From SVKR01 sp963605115 (lineage in GTDB: Bacteria > Bacillota > Clostridia > Oscillospirales > Oscillospiraceae), in NCBI GenBank assembly GCA_963605115.1, contig CAVCTM010000067.1, positions 1 through 11,396 on the forward strand: DNA of 11,396 bases. The letters run 5' to 3'. Positions 1-6,471 of this stretch are shown here, piece by piece. Position 1 is the stretch's first letter; every line of letters starts with the position of its first letter. Made by a program: the position numbers and the translations under genes. The notes under the pieces were generated by a model. The model did no database searches. It was not told where the DNA came from and saw nothing but the letters and a program-made list of their open reading frames with translations.

Positions 1-3000
1 GACGTCGATGCTGCGGCCGTCCCAGACCGGGGCGTTGACGTCGCCCTTGTCGGGGGTATCAACGTTCTTTTTCCCGACCGCGATGGCGACGGTCAGCTCT
101 TCCGTCACCGTGGTGCTGAAGCTGTAGGTCGCCGTGGCCGCCGTCACGTTGGTGCTGTACTGAACAGCCTGTCCGTTCAGGGTCCAGCCGCTGATCTCAT
201 ACTCTTTTGCGATGACAAGCTCCCAGCTCACGTCGGCATTCTCCGCGATCGTCAGGGTCTCGCCGCTGGCGGCGGTCTGGCCGTTGATCGTAAGAACGGC
301 GTTCGACTCCTCCGGCGCGGTAAGGGTCGTAGTGACTGCGTAAGTCATCGTGCCCGTCTGCCACGCGAGGATCGGGTAGCCGCCGTTGATGGGCTCGCTG
401 CCGTCGGCGCGGAAGGCGCTGCCCAGCGCGGTGAGCATAGCTTCAGCCTTCAACTCATCCGCCGTCTTGCTCTCGCCGTAAGCGACGCTGCCGTCGGCGG
501 GGACGGGGGTGATCTCCTGGTAATAGCAATTCGTGACCGTGACAACAGCGCCGTCGAGAACATCGTCCACGATCTGACCGAGGTTATACTTCTCGATATC
601 GCTGCTGTAGTTGCCCGACTCGCCGAGGCGGTGGCAGGAGATGGCACCGGTGGTGTAGCAGTTGGAAATGCTGACCTTGCCCTTGCTCAGGATCCGGGCG
701 AGGATGCCGGAGCCGTAGCCGGTCGCGCCGCCTGCGCCGCGCAGACCGTCGATCTTACCCGTGTTGTAGCAATCGGAGATCGTCAGCGTCGAGCCGTCGA
801 AGGTGCCGACGATGCCGCCGCTGGAGAGGTCGCTCGCGATCGCGCCGGTGTTGACGCAGCCGGTGATCACGGCGTCATCAACGCTGCCGGCGACCCCGCC
901 GCCGCCGGAGAAGTGGTGGCTGGCCTTGTTCCAGCAGTTTTCGAGGACGATCGGACCGTAAGCCAGGCCGATAATGCCGCCGGCACAGCCGCGGTCCGTG
1001 CTGATAGACGCCTCGTTGACACAGCCGGAGATGGTCGTGGTCGCGTCGGAGTCCTTCAGCGTCTGACCCACGATGCCGCCCACGCCAAGACTGTGGCCGC
1101 GCAGGATGATCTGCGCGCGGTTGGTGCAGTTGCGCACGGTGCAGCCGTCGGAGGTGCCGACGATGCCGCCCACGCCGTAACCGCCGCCCTCCGTGGAGGT
1201 CACAGTGCCCTCAACGGTGAGGTTTTCGATGACGGCGTTCGTCGCGGTAATGAACAGACCGCCGAGCTTCTGCGCGGAGATCGCGCCGGAAACGGTGTGA
1301 CCCGCGCCGTCGAAGTGCCCGCTGAAGGCGGCGAAGGGCTGCCAGCCCTCGGCTTCGTCCACGTTGACGTCCGCCGTCAGGCGCAGGTTCGCGCCTGCGG
1401 CGTTCTGTGCCGCCCATGCCAGCTGTGCAGCGCTGGAGATCTCATAATAGCCGTCATCGCTGACCGGCGGCATATCCGCGGCGGGAGCCAGCGTGCCGAA
1501 GAGATAGACCGCAGGGACAGAGGCGGTGAAGCTGACGCTGCTGCCCTCCACGGCGGCGGTGCAGCGGCGCACAGTGGCGCTGCCTGCCTGCCAGAGCTCG
1601 ACTTCCGGCTCCGCCACGTTCCGGAGGGTAATGGCAGCCTCCAGATTGCCGATGGGCAGTGCATTGCCGTCCGCACCCAGCAGCTCCAACGCATAGGCGG
1701 CTTTTGCCTCACCGGAAAGCTTGCCGTCAGTGAGGACGGAGGCGTCGGTCTCCGTTTTGCTGGAAAGGCGAAGCGTCAGGCTGTCCTGCCTCAGCAGGCT
1801 CAGCTTTTCGATCCCGGCGCGATCCAGACACAGATCGCCCAGCGGCGTAAGAAGCTTCAGCCCGCCGATCTCCGTCGTGTCCGCAATGCTCATCAGGCTG
1901 TTGCCGTTCAGCATAGCGGTGAGGACCGCACCGCTGGTCTCGGCGTCGGAAGCGTCAAGGACCAGAGCTCCGTCCTCCACGCGCAGTGCGCCCGCAGCGC
2001 CCGCCTCCGGCAGCCGCTCACCCGTCAGCGAAAGCGTCAGCCCCTCGCCGGTCGCCTCGGCGTTCAGCGTCATGGGCGACTTGCCGTAAACCGCCGTGAC
2101 GGTGGCATCCTGCGCGGGCATATCGAATTTCCAGTGATAGGTCTGGGTCGCGGAGGCATAGACCGTATCTGTGATGGGTACCGGCTCGCCGCCGGCGACC
2201 TGCCATGTCAGGGACAGCAGCACATAGCCGTCGTCCGCTGCCTCGTTGAGACTGACCCACTGTCCCTCGTATGCCTGCCCGTTAGAGGGGTCGCGAAGCG
2301 AAAGCGTGCCGTGCTCCGGCTCGACCACCGTGACGGTGTGGAGGGGTTTGTTCTCGGTCGTCAGTGTCACCAGAACGGAATAGTCCGGCATGGTGAAAGA
2401 ATAATAGCCGTCCTGATCCTTCGCCAGCTCCGTCTCGTCGCCGCCCGCGGCGGGAGAAACGGTCACTTTGCTGACGTAGTAGGCCTTGTTGGAGTCCTGC
2501 GCGGGCGTGACGTCAAAGCGCACCGTTTCCCCTGCCTTGTGGATCGGGAAGCCCAGATTGGCAGTCGTGTTGGCGGTGTTCACGCCGACGACTTTGCCGG
2601 TGACCAGCAGCGAGCCGTCGGGCGGCTCCTCGTACCACTGCCAGCTGGAGCTTGACTCGTCAAAAAGCAGATAGCCCACCTGCTTATTGAAGCGGAACAG
2701 GGCATGGAAGTTCAAATCGTCGGCGCCCGCCGGGAGCGTCGGCATTTCGGTGCAGTCGACGGCGTAGTCGGCATCCGCGCAGTCAAAGACATTCCCCTGC
2801 AAGAGCGTGACCTTCGCGCAATTGGTCCACTTAAGCTGGACGGTGTTGCCGTTATTGCGGAAGGTCGTATTGGAGATGCGGACATTCATGTCCGTGGCCT
2901 TGGAATCGCTGATATAGACGACCGTGCTTTGGGCGACCGACGACGTGTTGTTTTCAAACGTGCAATTGTCCATAAGGAACGAGCCGCTCTTGTTGCTGAA

Positions 3001-3465
3001 TGTCAGCAGGTAGGACGAAAAGCTGCCGTTTACGACCTGGACGTTCCGCAGTGTCAGATTGCCTTTGGTGAAGAGTATCAGCTGCTGCGACGCTTTGATC
3101 CCGCCGCCGTCGACGGTCAGGTTTTCCAGCGTGACTTGCTGAAGCGCCGCGTCATTGCCCCAGAGCGTTCTGGATTTCGCCAGCGTGTCCGGACCTCGCA
3201 GGATGCGCGCGCCCTCACCGCCGACGAGCTTGACATAGCCGGTAAAACGGATCGAGGCGTTGACAGTCACCGTGCCCCGGACCTCCACGGTCAGCGGGTT
3301 TTCCTCCGTATAGGCGGAGCCGTCAAGAGTCAGGTCCTCGTTGATGACCTTGCCGTCCTCCCAGACGGCATTCTCATCCGCGCTGGCTGTCATCGGCACG
3401 CCCGCGAAGAGGGAGAGCACCAGACAGAGCGAGAGCAGAAAACTCAAAATTTTTCTTGCTTTCAT
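1..3465 (-). CDS. Large secreted modular surface protein with beta-helix and GLUG-like repeats (N-terminal 1155 codons, C-terminus off the left edge)
   Basis: I translated this frame from ATG at 3465 to the left edge and found no stop. The start is preceded by AAAGGA seven bases upstream. Residues 1-35 are a signal peptide: MKARK, a hydrophobic stretch, then ASA before Asp. Residues about 50-245 have the Asn-, Thr- and Val-rich short strands of a right-handed parallel beta-helix. About 310-460 hold bacterial-repeat folds with the F-x-MP motif (SFTMP at 356-360, KFDMP at 446-450). About 456-675 is a beta-rich region I do not recognise. From 676 (EISSAAQLAW) to about 1035 (GYPILAW) is a GLUG-like block: GGxxG-type turns near 735, 766, 796, 829, 856, 883 and 910, with Asn/Ser/Thr/Gly/Asp-Cys strands between them. 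Another bacterial-repeat fold follows, and WDG at 1148 looks like the start of a second GLUG-type module. Family knowledge suggests an exported adhesin or wall-associated protein; the ligand is unknown. Any anchor (S-layer domain, sortase motif) would lie outside the window. Confidence 0.9.
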   Translation of the reverse strand, partial: MKARKILSFLLSLCLVLSLFAGVPMTASADENAVWEDGKVINEDLTLDGSAYTEENPLTVEVRGTVTVNASIRFTGYVKLVGGEGARILRGPDTLAKSRTLWGNDAALQQVTLENLTVDGGGIKASQQLILFTKGNLTLRNVQVVNGSFSSYLLTFSNKSGSFLMDNCTFENNTSSVAQSTVVYISDSKATDMNVRISNTTFRNNGNTVQLKWTNCAKVTLLQGNVFDCADADYAVDCTEMPTLPAGADDLNFHALFRFNKQVGYLLFDESSSSWQWYEEPPDGSLLVTGKVVGVNTANTTANLGFPIHKAGETVRFDVTPAQDSNKAYYVSKVTVSPAAGGDETELAKDQDGYYSFTMPDYSVLVTLTTENKPLHTVTVVEPEHGTLSLRDPSNGQAYEGQWVSLNEAADDGYVLLSLTWQVAGGEPVPITDTVYASATQTYHWKFDMPAQDATVTAVYGKSPMTLNAEATGEGLTLSLTGERLPEAGAAGALRVEDGALVLDASDAETSGAVLTAMLNGNSLMSIADTTEIGGLKLLTPLGDLCLDRAGIEKLSLLRQDSLTLRLSSKTETDASVLTDGKLSGEAKAAYALELLGADGNALPIGNLEAAITLRNVAEPEVELWQAGSATVRRCTAAVEGSSVSFTASVPAVYLFGTLAPAADMPPVSDDGYYEISSAAQLAWAAQNAAGANLRLTADVNVDEAEGWQPFAAFSGHFDGAGHTVSGAISAQKLGGLFITATNAVIENLTVEGTVTSTEGGGYGVGGIVGTSDGCTVRNCTNRAQIILRGHSLGVGGIVGQTLKDSDATTTISGCVNEASISTDRGCAGGIIGLAYGPIVLENCWNKASHHFSGGGGVAGSVDDAVITGCVNTGAIASDLSSGGIVGTFDGSTLTISDCYNTGKIDGLRGAGGATGYGSGILARILSKGKVSISNCYTTGAISCHRLGESGNYSSDIEKYNLGQIVDDVLDGAVVTVTNCYYQEITPVPADGSVAYGESKTADELKAEAMLTALGSAFRADGSEPINGGYPILAWQTGTMTYAVTTTLTAPEESNAVLTINGQTAASGETLTIAENADVSWELVIAKEYEISGWTLNGQAVQYSTNVTAATATYSFSTTVTEELTVAIAVGKKNVDTPDKGDVNAPVWDGRSIDV

Positions 3466-3521
3466 TTTCAATTCCTTTCTTTTTTTATCTCAGAACGCCG
3501 ACCGTGCGGCATTTTCTGCAT

Positions 3522-3540
3522 AAAAAGCCCCCAAAGGGGA
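3522..3540 (-). terminator. Weak intrinsic terminator-like hairpin in the surface gene leader
   Basis: Read on the minus strand, CCCC-TTT-GGGG is followed by GC and five T residues. The stem is only four base pairs, so termination would be inefficient. It lies about 57 bases before the surface protein start codon and could act as an attenuator, or belong to the hairpin cluster immediately upstream. Confidence 0.4.
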
Positions 3541-3564
3541 TCTACGCCGTATCGAGACATCATC

Positions 3565-3609
3565 GTTTCGGGACGAAAGTCCCGAAACAGCGAGAGGGCG
3601 CCCTCTCGC
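3565..3609. repeat. Two adjacent perfect inverted repeats
   Basis: The first hairpin has a 10-bp perfect stem, GTTTCGGGAC (3565-3574) with GTCCCGAAAC (3579-3588), closed by a GAAA tetraloop. The second is a 20-base perfect palindrome (3590-3609), GCGAGAGGGC against GCCCTCTCGC. They are one base apart and lie between two minus-strand terminators. Such tight clusters of perfect hairpins in intergenic DNA are typical of dispersed palindromic elements, but this pair occurs once here, so repeat status is inferred. Confidence 0.6.
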
Positions 3610-3624
3610 GCGAATGATTCAATA

Positions 3625-3654
3625 AAAAAGCCCTTATGCATGAGAGCATAAGGG
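3625..3654 (-). terminator. Intrinsic terminator (minus strand)
   Basis: A perfect 9-bp stem, CCCTTATGC (3631-3639) with GCATAAGGG (3646-3654), encloses a 6-base loop. On the minus strand the stem is followed by C and then six T residues. An A-rich tract precedes it, so it is a canonical minus-strand terminator. No minus-strand protein gene ends nearby; the matching transcription unit is the candidate RNA starting near 3802. Confidence 0.8.
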
Positions 3655-3802
3655 TAAAAAAATCCCGCATTTACAGCTCTCTTCAAACAAAGGAAGACGA
3701 ACAGGGTTTCCCCCGCCGCCCCGGACCCGCAAAAGCAGGTCGGCCGGGACCTCATACGCAAAGCGCTGCAGCGATCTCCGGCTTTGAGCTCTATTTCCAG
3801 TT
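3625..3802 (-). ncRNA. Candidate small RNA (or attenuated leader of the surface gene), about 175 nt
   Basis: The interval is bounded by a consensus minus-strand promoter (3809-3837) and a canonical minus-strand terminator (3625-3654), with no convincing protein in between. Within the transcript I see a GACCTGC-TTTT-GCGGGTC hairpin (one G-U pair) extended by CCCG/CGGG, a GGG-AAA-CCC hairpin, TCTTC/GAAGA around an 8-base loop, and CAAAGC/GCTTTG near the 5' end. I do not recognise the SRP RNA core, RNase P, tmRNA or a known riboswitch core. The length would suit 6S RNA, but I could not fold a convincing 6S rod. The alternative is that it is the 5' part of a leader of about 340 nt for the surface gene, with the terminator acting as an attenuator. 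Confidence 0.5.
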
Positions 3803-3808
3803 GCTGCC

Positions 3809-3837
3809 ATTGTACGACAAGATTTTGAGGATGTCAA
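3809..3837 (-). promoter_or_regulatory. Consensus housekeeping promoter, minus strand
   Basis: On the minus strand, TTGACA (3837-3832) is separated by exactly 17 bases from TACAAT (3814-3809). The -35 is a perfect match and the -10 differs at one position. The predicted start is near 3802, giving either a small RNA ending at 3625 or a leader reading into the surface gene. Confidence 0.8.
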
Positions 3838-3880
3838 GGGGACGTTTTTTCGGCGCGTCCGCGGTTGTGCGTATAATAAG

Positions 3881-4039
3881 GGTGCTACCGGTCCGACCGG
3901 TCCGACCGGTCCCACGGGACCTGCGGGGACCGTGACGCCGGCGGCTGCCGTTGCGGACACGACGGAGACGGGCGAGACCGCGGAGCAGTTCAACGCGCTG
4001 CTCGCGAATCTGCGCGCGGCGGGTCTGCTCGCGACCTGA
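3881..4039 (+). pseudogene. C-terminal tail of a collagen-like (Gly-X-Thr) protein, 5' end missing
   Basis: From 3881 the frame reads five collagen triplets (GAT GPT GPT GPT GPA), then a tail ending LLANLRAAGLLAT and TGA at 4037-4039. From memory, this tail resembles the C-terminal end of collagen-like proteins of gut Firmicutes, which are proposed to form trimeric, surface-exposed filaments. The frame extends upstream to a stop at 3785-3787 but contains no ATG, GTG or TTG start, and the upstream residues are not collagen-like. I therefore call it a remnant whose N-terminus and most triplets are gone, through deletion at the repetitive DNA or an assembly collapse. It ends 13 bases before the glycosyltransferase start, consistent with a former shared operon. 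Confidence 0.6.
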
Positions 4040-4052
4040 GCGGAGCGGCGGC

Positions 4053-5135
4053 ATGGCGGTCCACCGCATTTACGTTTACGCGATATGCAAAAACGAGGCG
4101 GCGTTCGCGCGCCGCTGGATGGCGAGCATGGCGGAAGCCGACGGCGTTTTCGTGCTGGACACCGGCTCGACGGACGGCACGGCGGAGCTGCTCCGCAGCC
4201 TCGGCGCGGACGTGGAGACCGAGGCCATCGCGCCGTGGCGCTTCGACGAAGCGCGCAACCGCTCGCTCGCGCGCGTGCCCGCGGACGCGGACCTCTGCGT
4301 CTGCACGGACCTCGACGAGGTGTTCCGCCCCGGCTGGCGCGCCGGATTTGAAGCCGCGCTGGACACCGGCGCGCGGCGGCTGCGCTACCGCTACGTCTGG
4401 AGCTATCTCCCGGACGGGCGCGAGGGCATCGTGTTCCTGAGCGACAAAGCCCACCCGCGGCGCGGCTGGCGCTGGACCGGCGCGGTCCACGAGGTGCTGC
4501 GCTGCTCTGGTGCGGAGCCGTCGGCGGCGGTCGCCGAGGGCGTGCAGCTCGACCATCTGCCCGACCCGGCAAAGTCGCGCGGGCAGTATCTCCCGCTGCT
4601 GGAGCTCGCCGTTTCGGAGGAGCCGGAAAACGACCGGAATATGCACTATCTCGGCAGGGAGTATCTCTTCCGCCGCCGCTGGCACGAGTGTGAGGAGACG
4701 CTGCTGCGCCACCTCGCGCTGCCGACGGCGGTCTGGCGCGACGAGCGCTGCGCCTCGATGCGCTATTTAGCGCGCGCCGTGCTCGCGCAGGGCAGACCGC
4801 AGGACGCGGAGAGCTGGCTGCTCCGCGCCGCGGCGGAGGCGCCGTGGCTGCGCGAGCCGTGGCTGGACTATTCCGTCCTTGCAGCCGAGCGCGGGGACTG
4901 GGGCGGCTCGCTCTGGGCTGCCGAGCGCGCGCTCGCCGTCACGGAGCGGCGGCTGACTTACCTGACAGACTCGGAGAGCTGGGGCGCAAAGCCCCACGAC
5001 CTCGCCGCCGTCGCCGCCTACAACCTCGGCGCATGGCAGACCGCCCTCGCCCACGGCCGCGCCGCCCTCACCCTCGCCCCCGAGGACCCGCGGCTGAAGC
5101 GGAATCTGGCATTTTACGAGGAGAAAGCAAAATGA
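4053..5135 (+). CDS. Family 2-like glycosyltransferase with C-terminal TPR-like helical region, 360 aa
   Basis: The N-terminal half is a GT-A fold: a beta strand and KNEA near residue 13, DTGSTDGT at 36-43 (nucleotide-sugar binding), and DLDE at 86-89 as the DxD-type metal site. WTGAVHE at 141-147 fits the acceptor side of the family. From about 195 to 355 it is Ala-, Leu- and Arg-rich paired helices, most like tetratricopeptide repeats. It should transfer a sugar from a nucleotide sugar in the cytoplasm; there is no signal peptide or membrane segment. I chose ATG 4053 because similarity to the family begins there and a GGAG lies seven bases upstream; extension to 3951 would overlap the collagen-like reading frame. 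The preceding collagen-like tail suggests it glycosylates threonine in Gly-Pro-Thr triplets (inference). Base composition is strikingly GC-rich compared with the lipoprotein downstream. Confidence 0.88.
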   Translation: MAVHRIYVYAICKNEAAFARRWMASMAEADGVFVLDTGSTDGTAELLRSLGADVETEAIAPWRFDEARNRSLARVPADADLCVCTDLDEVFRPGWRAGFEAALDTGARRLRYRYVWSYLPDGREGIVFLSDKAHPRRGWRWTGAVHEVLRCSGAEPSAAVAEGVQLDHLPDPAKSRGQYLPLLELAVSEEPENDRNMHYLGREYLFRRRWHECEETLLRHLALPTAVWRDERCASMRYLARAVLAQGRPQDAESWLLRAAAEAPWLREPWLDYSVLAAERGDWGGSLWAAERALAVTERRLTYLTDSESWGAKPHDLAAVAAYNLGAWQTALAHGRAALTLAPEDPRLKRNLAFYEEKAK

Positions 5136-5139
5136 AAAG

Positions 5140-5169
5140 CCGCCGGGAGCGCGTCTGCGCTCCCGGCGG
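5140..5169. terminator. 13-bp perfect hairpin after the glycosyltransferase, copy 1 of a dispersed terminator
   Basis: CCGCCGGGAGCGC (5140-5152) pairs perfectly with GCGCTCCCGGCGG (5157-5169) around GTCT. It begins four bases after the glycosyltransferase stop. The plus side continues into only a mild T-rich stretch (GATTTCCTCTT), while the minus side is followed by CTTTTC. The same 13-base arms recur at 6472-6501. Confidence 0.75.
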
Positions 5170-5179
5170 TGATTTCCTC

Positions 5180-5208
5180 TTGAATTATCGGACCGGATAT
5201 GCTATGAT
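5180..5208 (+). promoter_or_regulatory. Promoter with extended -10, plus strand
   Basis: TTGAAT (5180-5185) is followed after 17 bases by TATGAT (5203-5208), with TG-C directly before the -10 as an extended element. The predicted start, near 5214-5216, coincides with the 5' strand of a 13-bp closing stem, which supports a structured RNA product. Confidence 0.75.
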
Positions 5209-5214
5209 GCTCCT

Positions 5215-5379
5215 GCGACACAAAGTGGATATGATGCCCCGGAGAGCGTGCGTTTTTTTGCTATGGTAAAAACGCAGGCTCAGTTTTCGCGTGCTCTTTG
5301 GGGTAACGGAACTTTGTGTCGCAGCAATGGAGCTATGCGTTTTTCGGTGTGCAGCTTCGTTGAAGCTGCACACTTTTTT
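5215..5379 (+). ncRNA. Candidate structured RNA with closed rod-like fold and its own terminator
   Basis: A perfect 13-bp stem joins TGCGACACAAAGT (5214-5226) to ACTTTGTGTCGCA (5311-5323). Inside it is an asymmetric loop of 10 and 7 bases. A second helix of 16 consecutive pairs then joins 5237-5252 to 5288-5303, with four G-U wobbles. The apical part (5253-5287) can form T/A pairs; alternatively GCGTTTTT (5250-5257) pairs with AAAAACGC (5268-5275). After a 23-base linker comes a 12-bp terminator (5347-5379). The rod with a central bubble recalls 6S RNA, but the 110-nt core is short for that family, and I see no known riboswitch core. It could alternatively be a regulatory leader for the lipoprotein starting at 5449, which has no clear promoter of its own. 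Confidence 0.6.
5347..5379 (+). terminator. Strong intrinsic terminator, plus strand
   Basis: GTGTGCAGCTTC (5347-5358) pairs perfectly with GAAGCTGCACAC (5362-5373) around GTT and is followed by six T residues. It ends the candidate RNA and stands about 70 bases before the lipoprotein start codon. Confidence 0.85.
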
Positions 5380-5448
5380 GCTTTTTGGAAAACGTGTGGC
5401 TCTCCTTGCGGAAGAGAAGAAATGATTTTGTCTGGAAAGGAAAAAGCT

Positions 5449-6423
5449 ATGAAAAAAACACTTCCCCTGCTTCTGGCGCTTGCAGCCTGTCTGTCCCTGT
5501 GTGCGTGCGGTGCCGAAAAAGTGCCGTCAGTCCCCGCGGAAACGCCCGCTCCAGCGGAAACCGTGACCCCGACGGAAGAAATCACGCCCGCCTCCATCAT
5601 CCGGAACGCGGAGCTTCAATACCCTGCGTCGAATGAGCTGTTCAAGTATAATGTCTATGATACCTACGTGGAGATCACCGAATACATCGGCGAAACGGAG
5701 GCTGATGTTGTTACCGTTCCGGGGCAGTTGGAGGGTCTCCCGGTATATACCGTTAAATACGATGCGCTGGATAACTGCCGCGCAGATACCATCGTTTTCG
5801 AGGAGGGAATCTACGAGATTTCCTGCGAAATCAGCAATTCCGTTCACGTCGTCCTGCCGTCCACGCTCTCTTTCATAGAACACGGCACGTTCAAAAACGC
5901 ATTTAAGCTGGAATCGGTCATAATTCCTGAGGGCGTCGGCGGAATCGGTTCCAAGGCTTTTGAGCATTGCAGCGCACTGAAGGAGATAACGATCCCCTCC
6001 ACAGTGACATGGCTTTCCAGCGAAGCATTTGCCTTTTGCACCGCGCTGGAAACGGTCAGCCTGCCGGAGAGTCTGCGCATCATCGACAAAAGAGCATTTA
6101 CAGGCTGTCAATCCCTGAAAACCCTGCAAATTCCGTCTACGGTGCAAGAAATCAGAACAAGCGCATTTTCGAGCAGCGGTCTGGAAAGTCTGGAAATCCC
6201 GGAAACCGTCCAGACGGTCGGAGCCGGGCTTTTTACCGGATGCAGCGAGCTGAAGGCGTTGACAGTCTATAACGCCGAGCTGGAAATTGAACCGGCGGAG
6301 GGCTACGATTTTTCTATCCTTTTCTCCCAATGCAGCCCCAAGCTGGTGGTCCGCGGCAAAGCCGGCTCCAGCATTGCAAAGCAGTGCGCGCGGGAAAACA
6401 TTTTCTTTGAAGTCATAGAATAA
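5449..6423 (+). CDS. Secreted lipoprotein with BspA-type leucine-rich repeats, 324 aa
   Basis: Residues 1-20 are a lipoprotein signal: MKK, a hydrophobic core and LCAC, with Cys20 the likely lipidated residue. Residues 21-50 are a Pro-, Thr- and Glu-rich linker that would span the cell wall. From about 85 to 300 the protein is built of BspA/LRR_5-type repeats of about 23 residues, with IP or LP starting a strand, a Val/Ile-rich stretch and an AF-x-x-C/S turn, for example near 137, 158, 182, 205, 228 and 250. Such domains are extracellular binding scaffolds; the ligand is unknown. I chose ATG 5449 because it begins the signal peptide and has GGAAAGG upstream; extension to 5248 would translate the structured RNA and its terminator. 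No promoter is obvious between 5380 and 5448, so expression may depend on read-through. The gene is visibly less GC-rich than the glycosyltransferase. Confidence 0.9.
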   Translation: MKKTLPLLLALAACLSLCACGAEKVPSVPAETPAPAETVTPTEEITPASIIRNAELQYPASNELFKYNVYDTYVEITEYIGETEADVVTVPGQLEGLPVYTVKYDALDNCRADTIVFEEGIYEISCEISNSVHVVLPSTLSFIEHGTFKNAFKLESVIIPEGVGGIGSKAFEHCSALKEITIPSTVTWLSSEAFAFCTALETVSLPESLRIIDKRAFTGCQSLKTLQIPSTVQEIRTSAFSSSGLESLEIPETVQTVGAGLFTGCSELKALTVYNAELEIEPAEGYDFSILFSQCSPKLVVRGKAGSSIAKQCARENIFFEVIE

Positions 6424-6471
6424 GCCGGAGCCAGGTGTCCGTTTGGGCCCGGATTCTGCAAACCGAAAAAG

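Noticed and set aside
631..2655. Long plus-strand open frame (674 codons) opposite the surface protein gene
   Set aside because: Its residues (runs of Ala, Gly, Arg, Asp, Val) are a mirror of GC-rich coding on the other strand. The minus frame has a signal peptide, a ribosome binding site and recognisable repeats. The plus frames at 1721-2089 and 2704-3651 are rejected for the same reason.
3872..3877. TATAAT on the plus strand just before the collagen-like tail
   Set aside because: No acceptable -35 lies 16-18 bases upstream, and there is no start codon for the frame it would serve.
3881..3915. Possible short tandem repeat or CRISPR-like array
   Set aside because: The 9-base periodicity is explained by Gly-Pro-Thr codons; there are no spacers.
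3468..3935. Short frames over the non-coding region (minus 3468-3761, plus 3636-3935)
   Set aside because: They translate straight through terminators, hairpins and the collagen repeats in the wrong frame, and have no convincing ribosome binding site.
3951..4052. Upstream extension of the glycosyltransferase
   Set aside because: The extra 34 residues are Arg-rich and out of frame with the collagen-like tail that occupies the same DNA; ATG 4053 has its own GGAG.
3634..4712. Two minus-strand frames opposite the collagen-like tail and glycosyltransferase
   Set aside because: They are Arg- and Ala-rich antisense shadows; one runs through the intrinsic terminator at 3631-3654.
5248..5448. Upstream extension of the LRR lipoprotein
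   Set aside because: It would translate the structured RNA and its terminator and bury the signal peptide 67 residues inside the protein.
5527..6330. Minus-strand frame opposite the LRR lipoprotein
   Set aside because: It is the antisense of regular leucine-rich repeats, with no independent start signal or family features.
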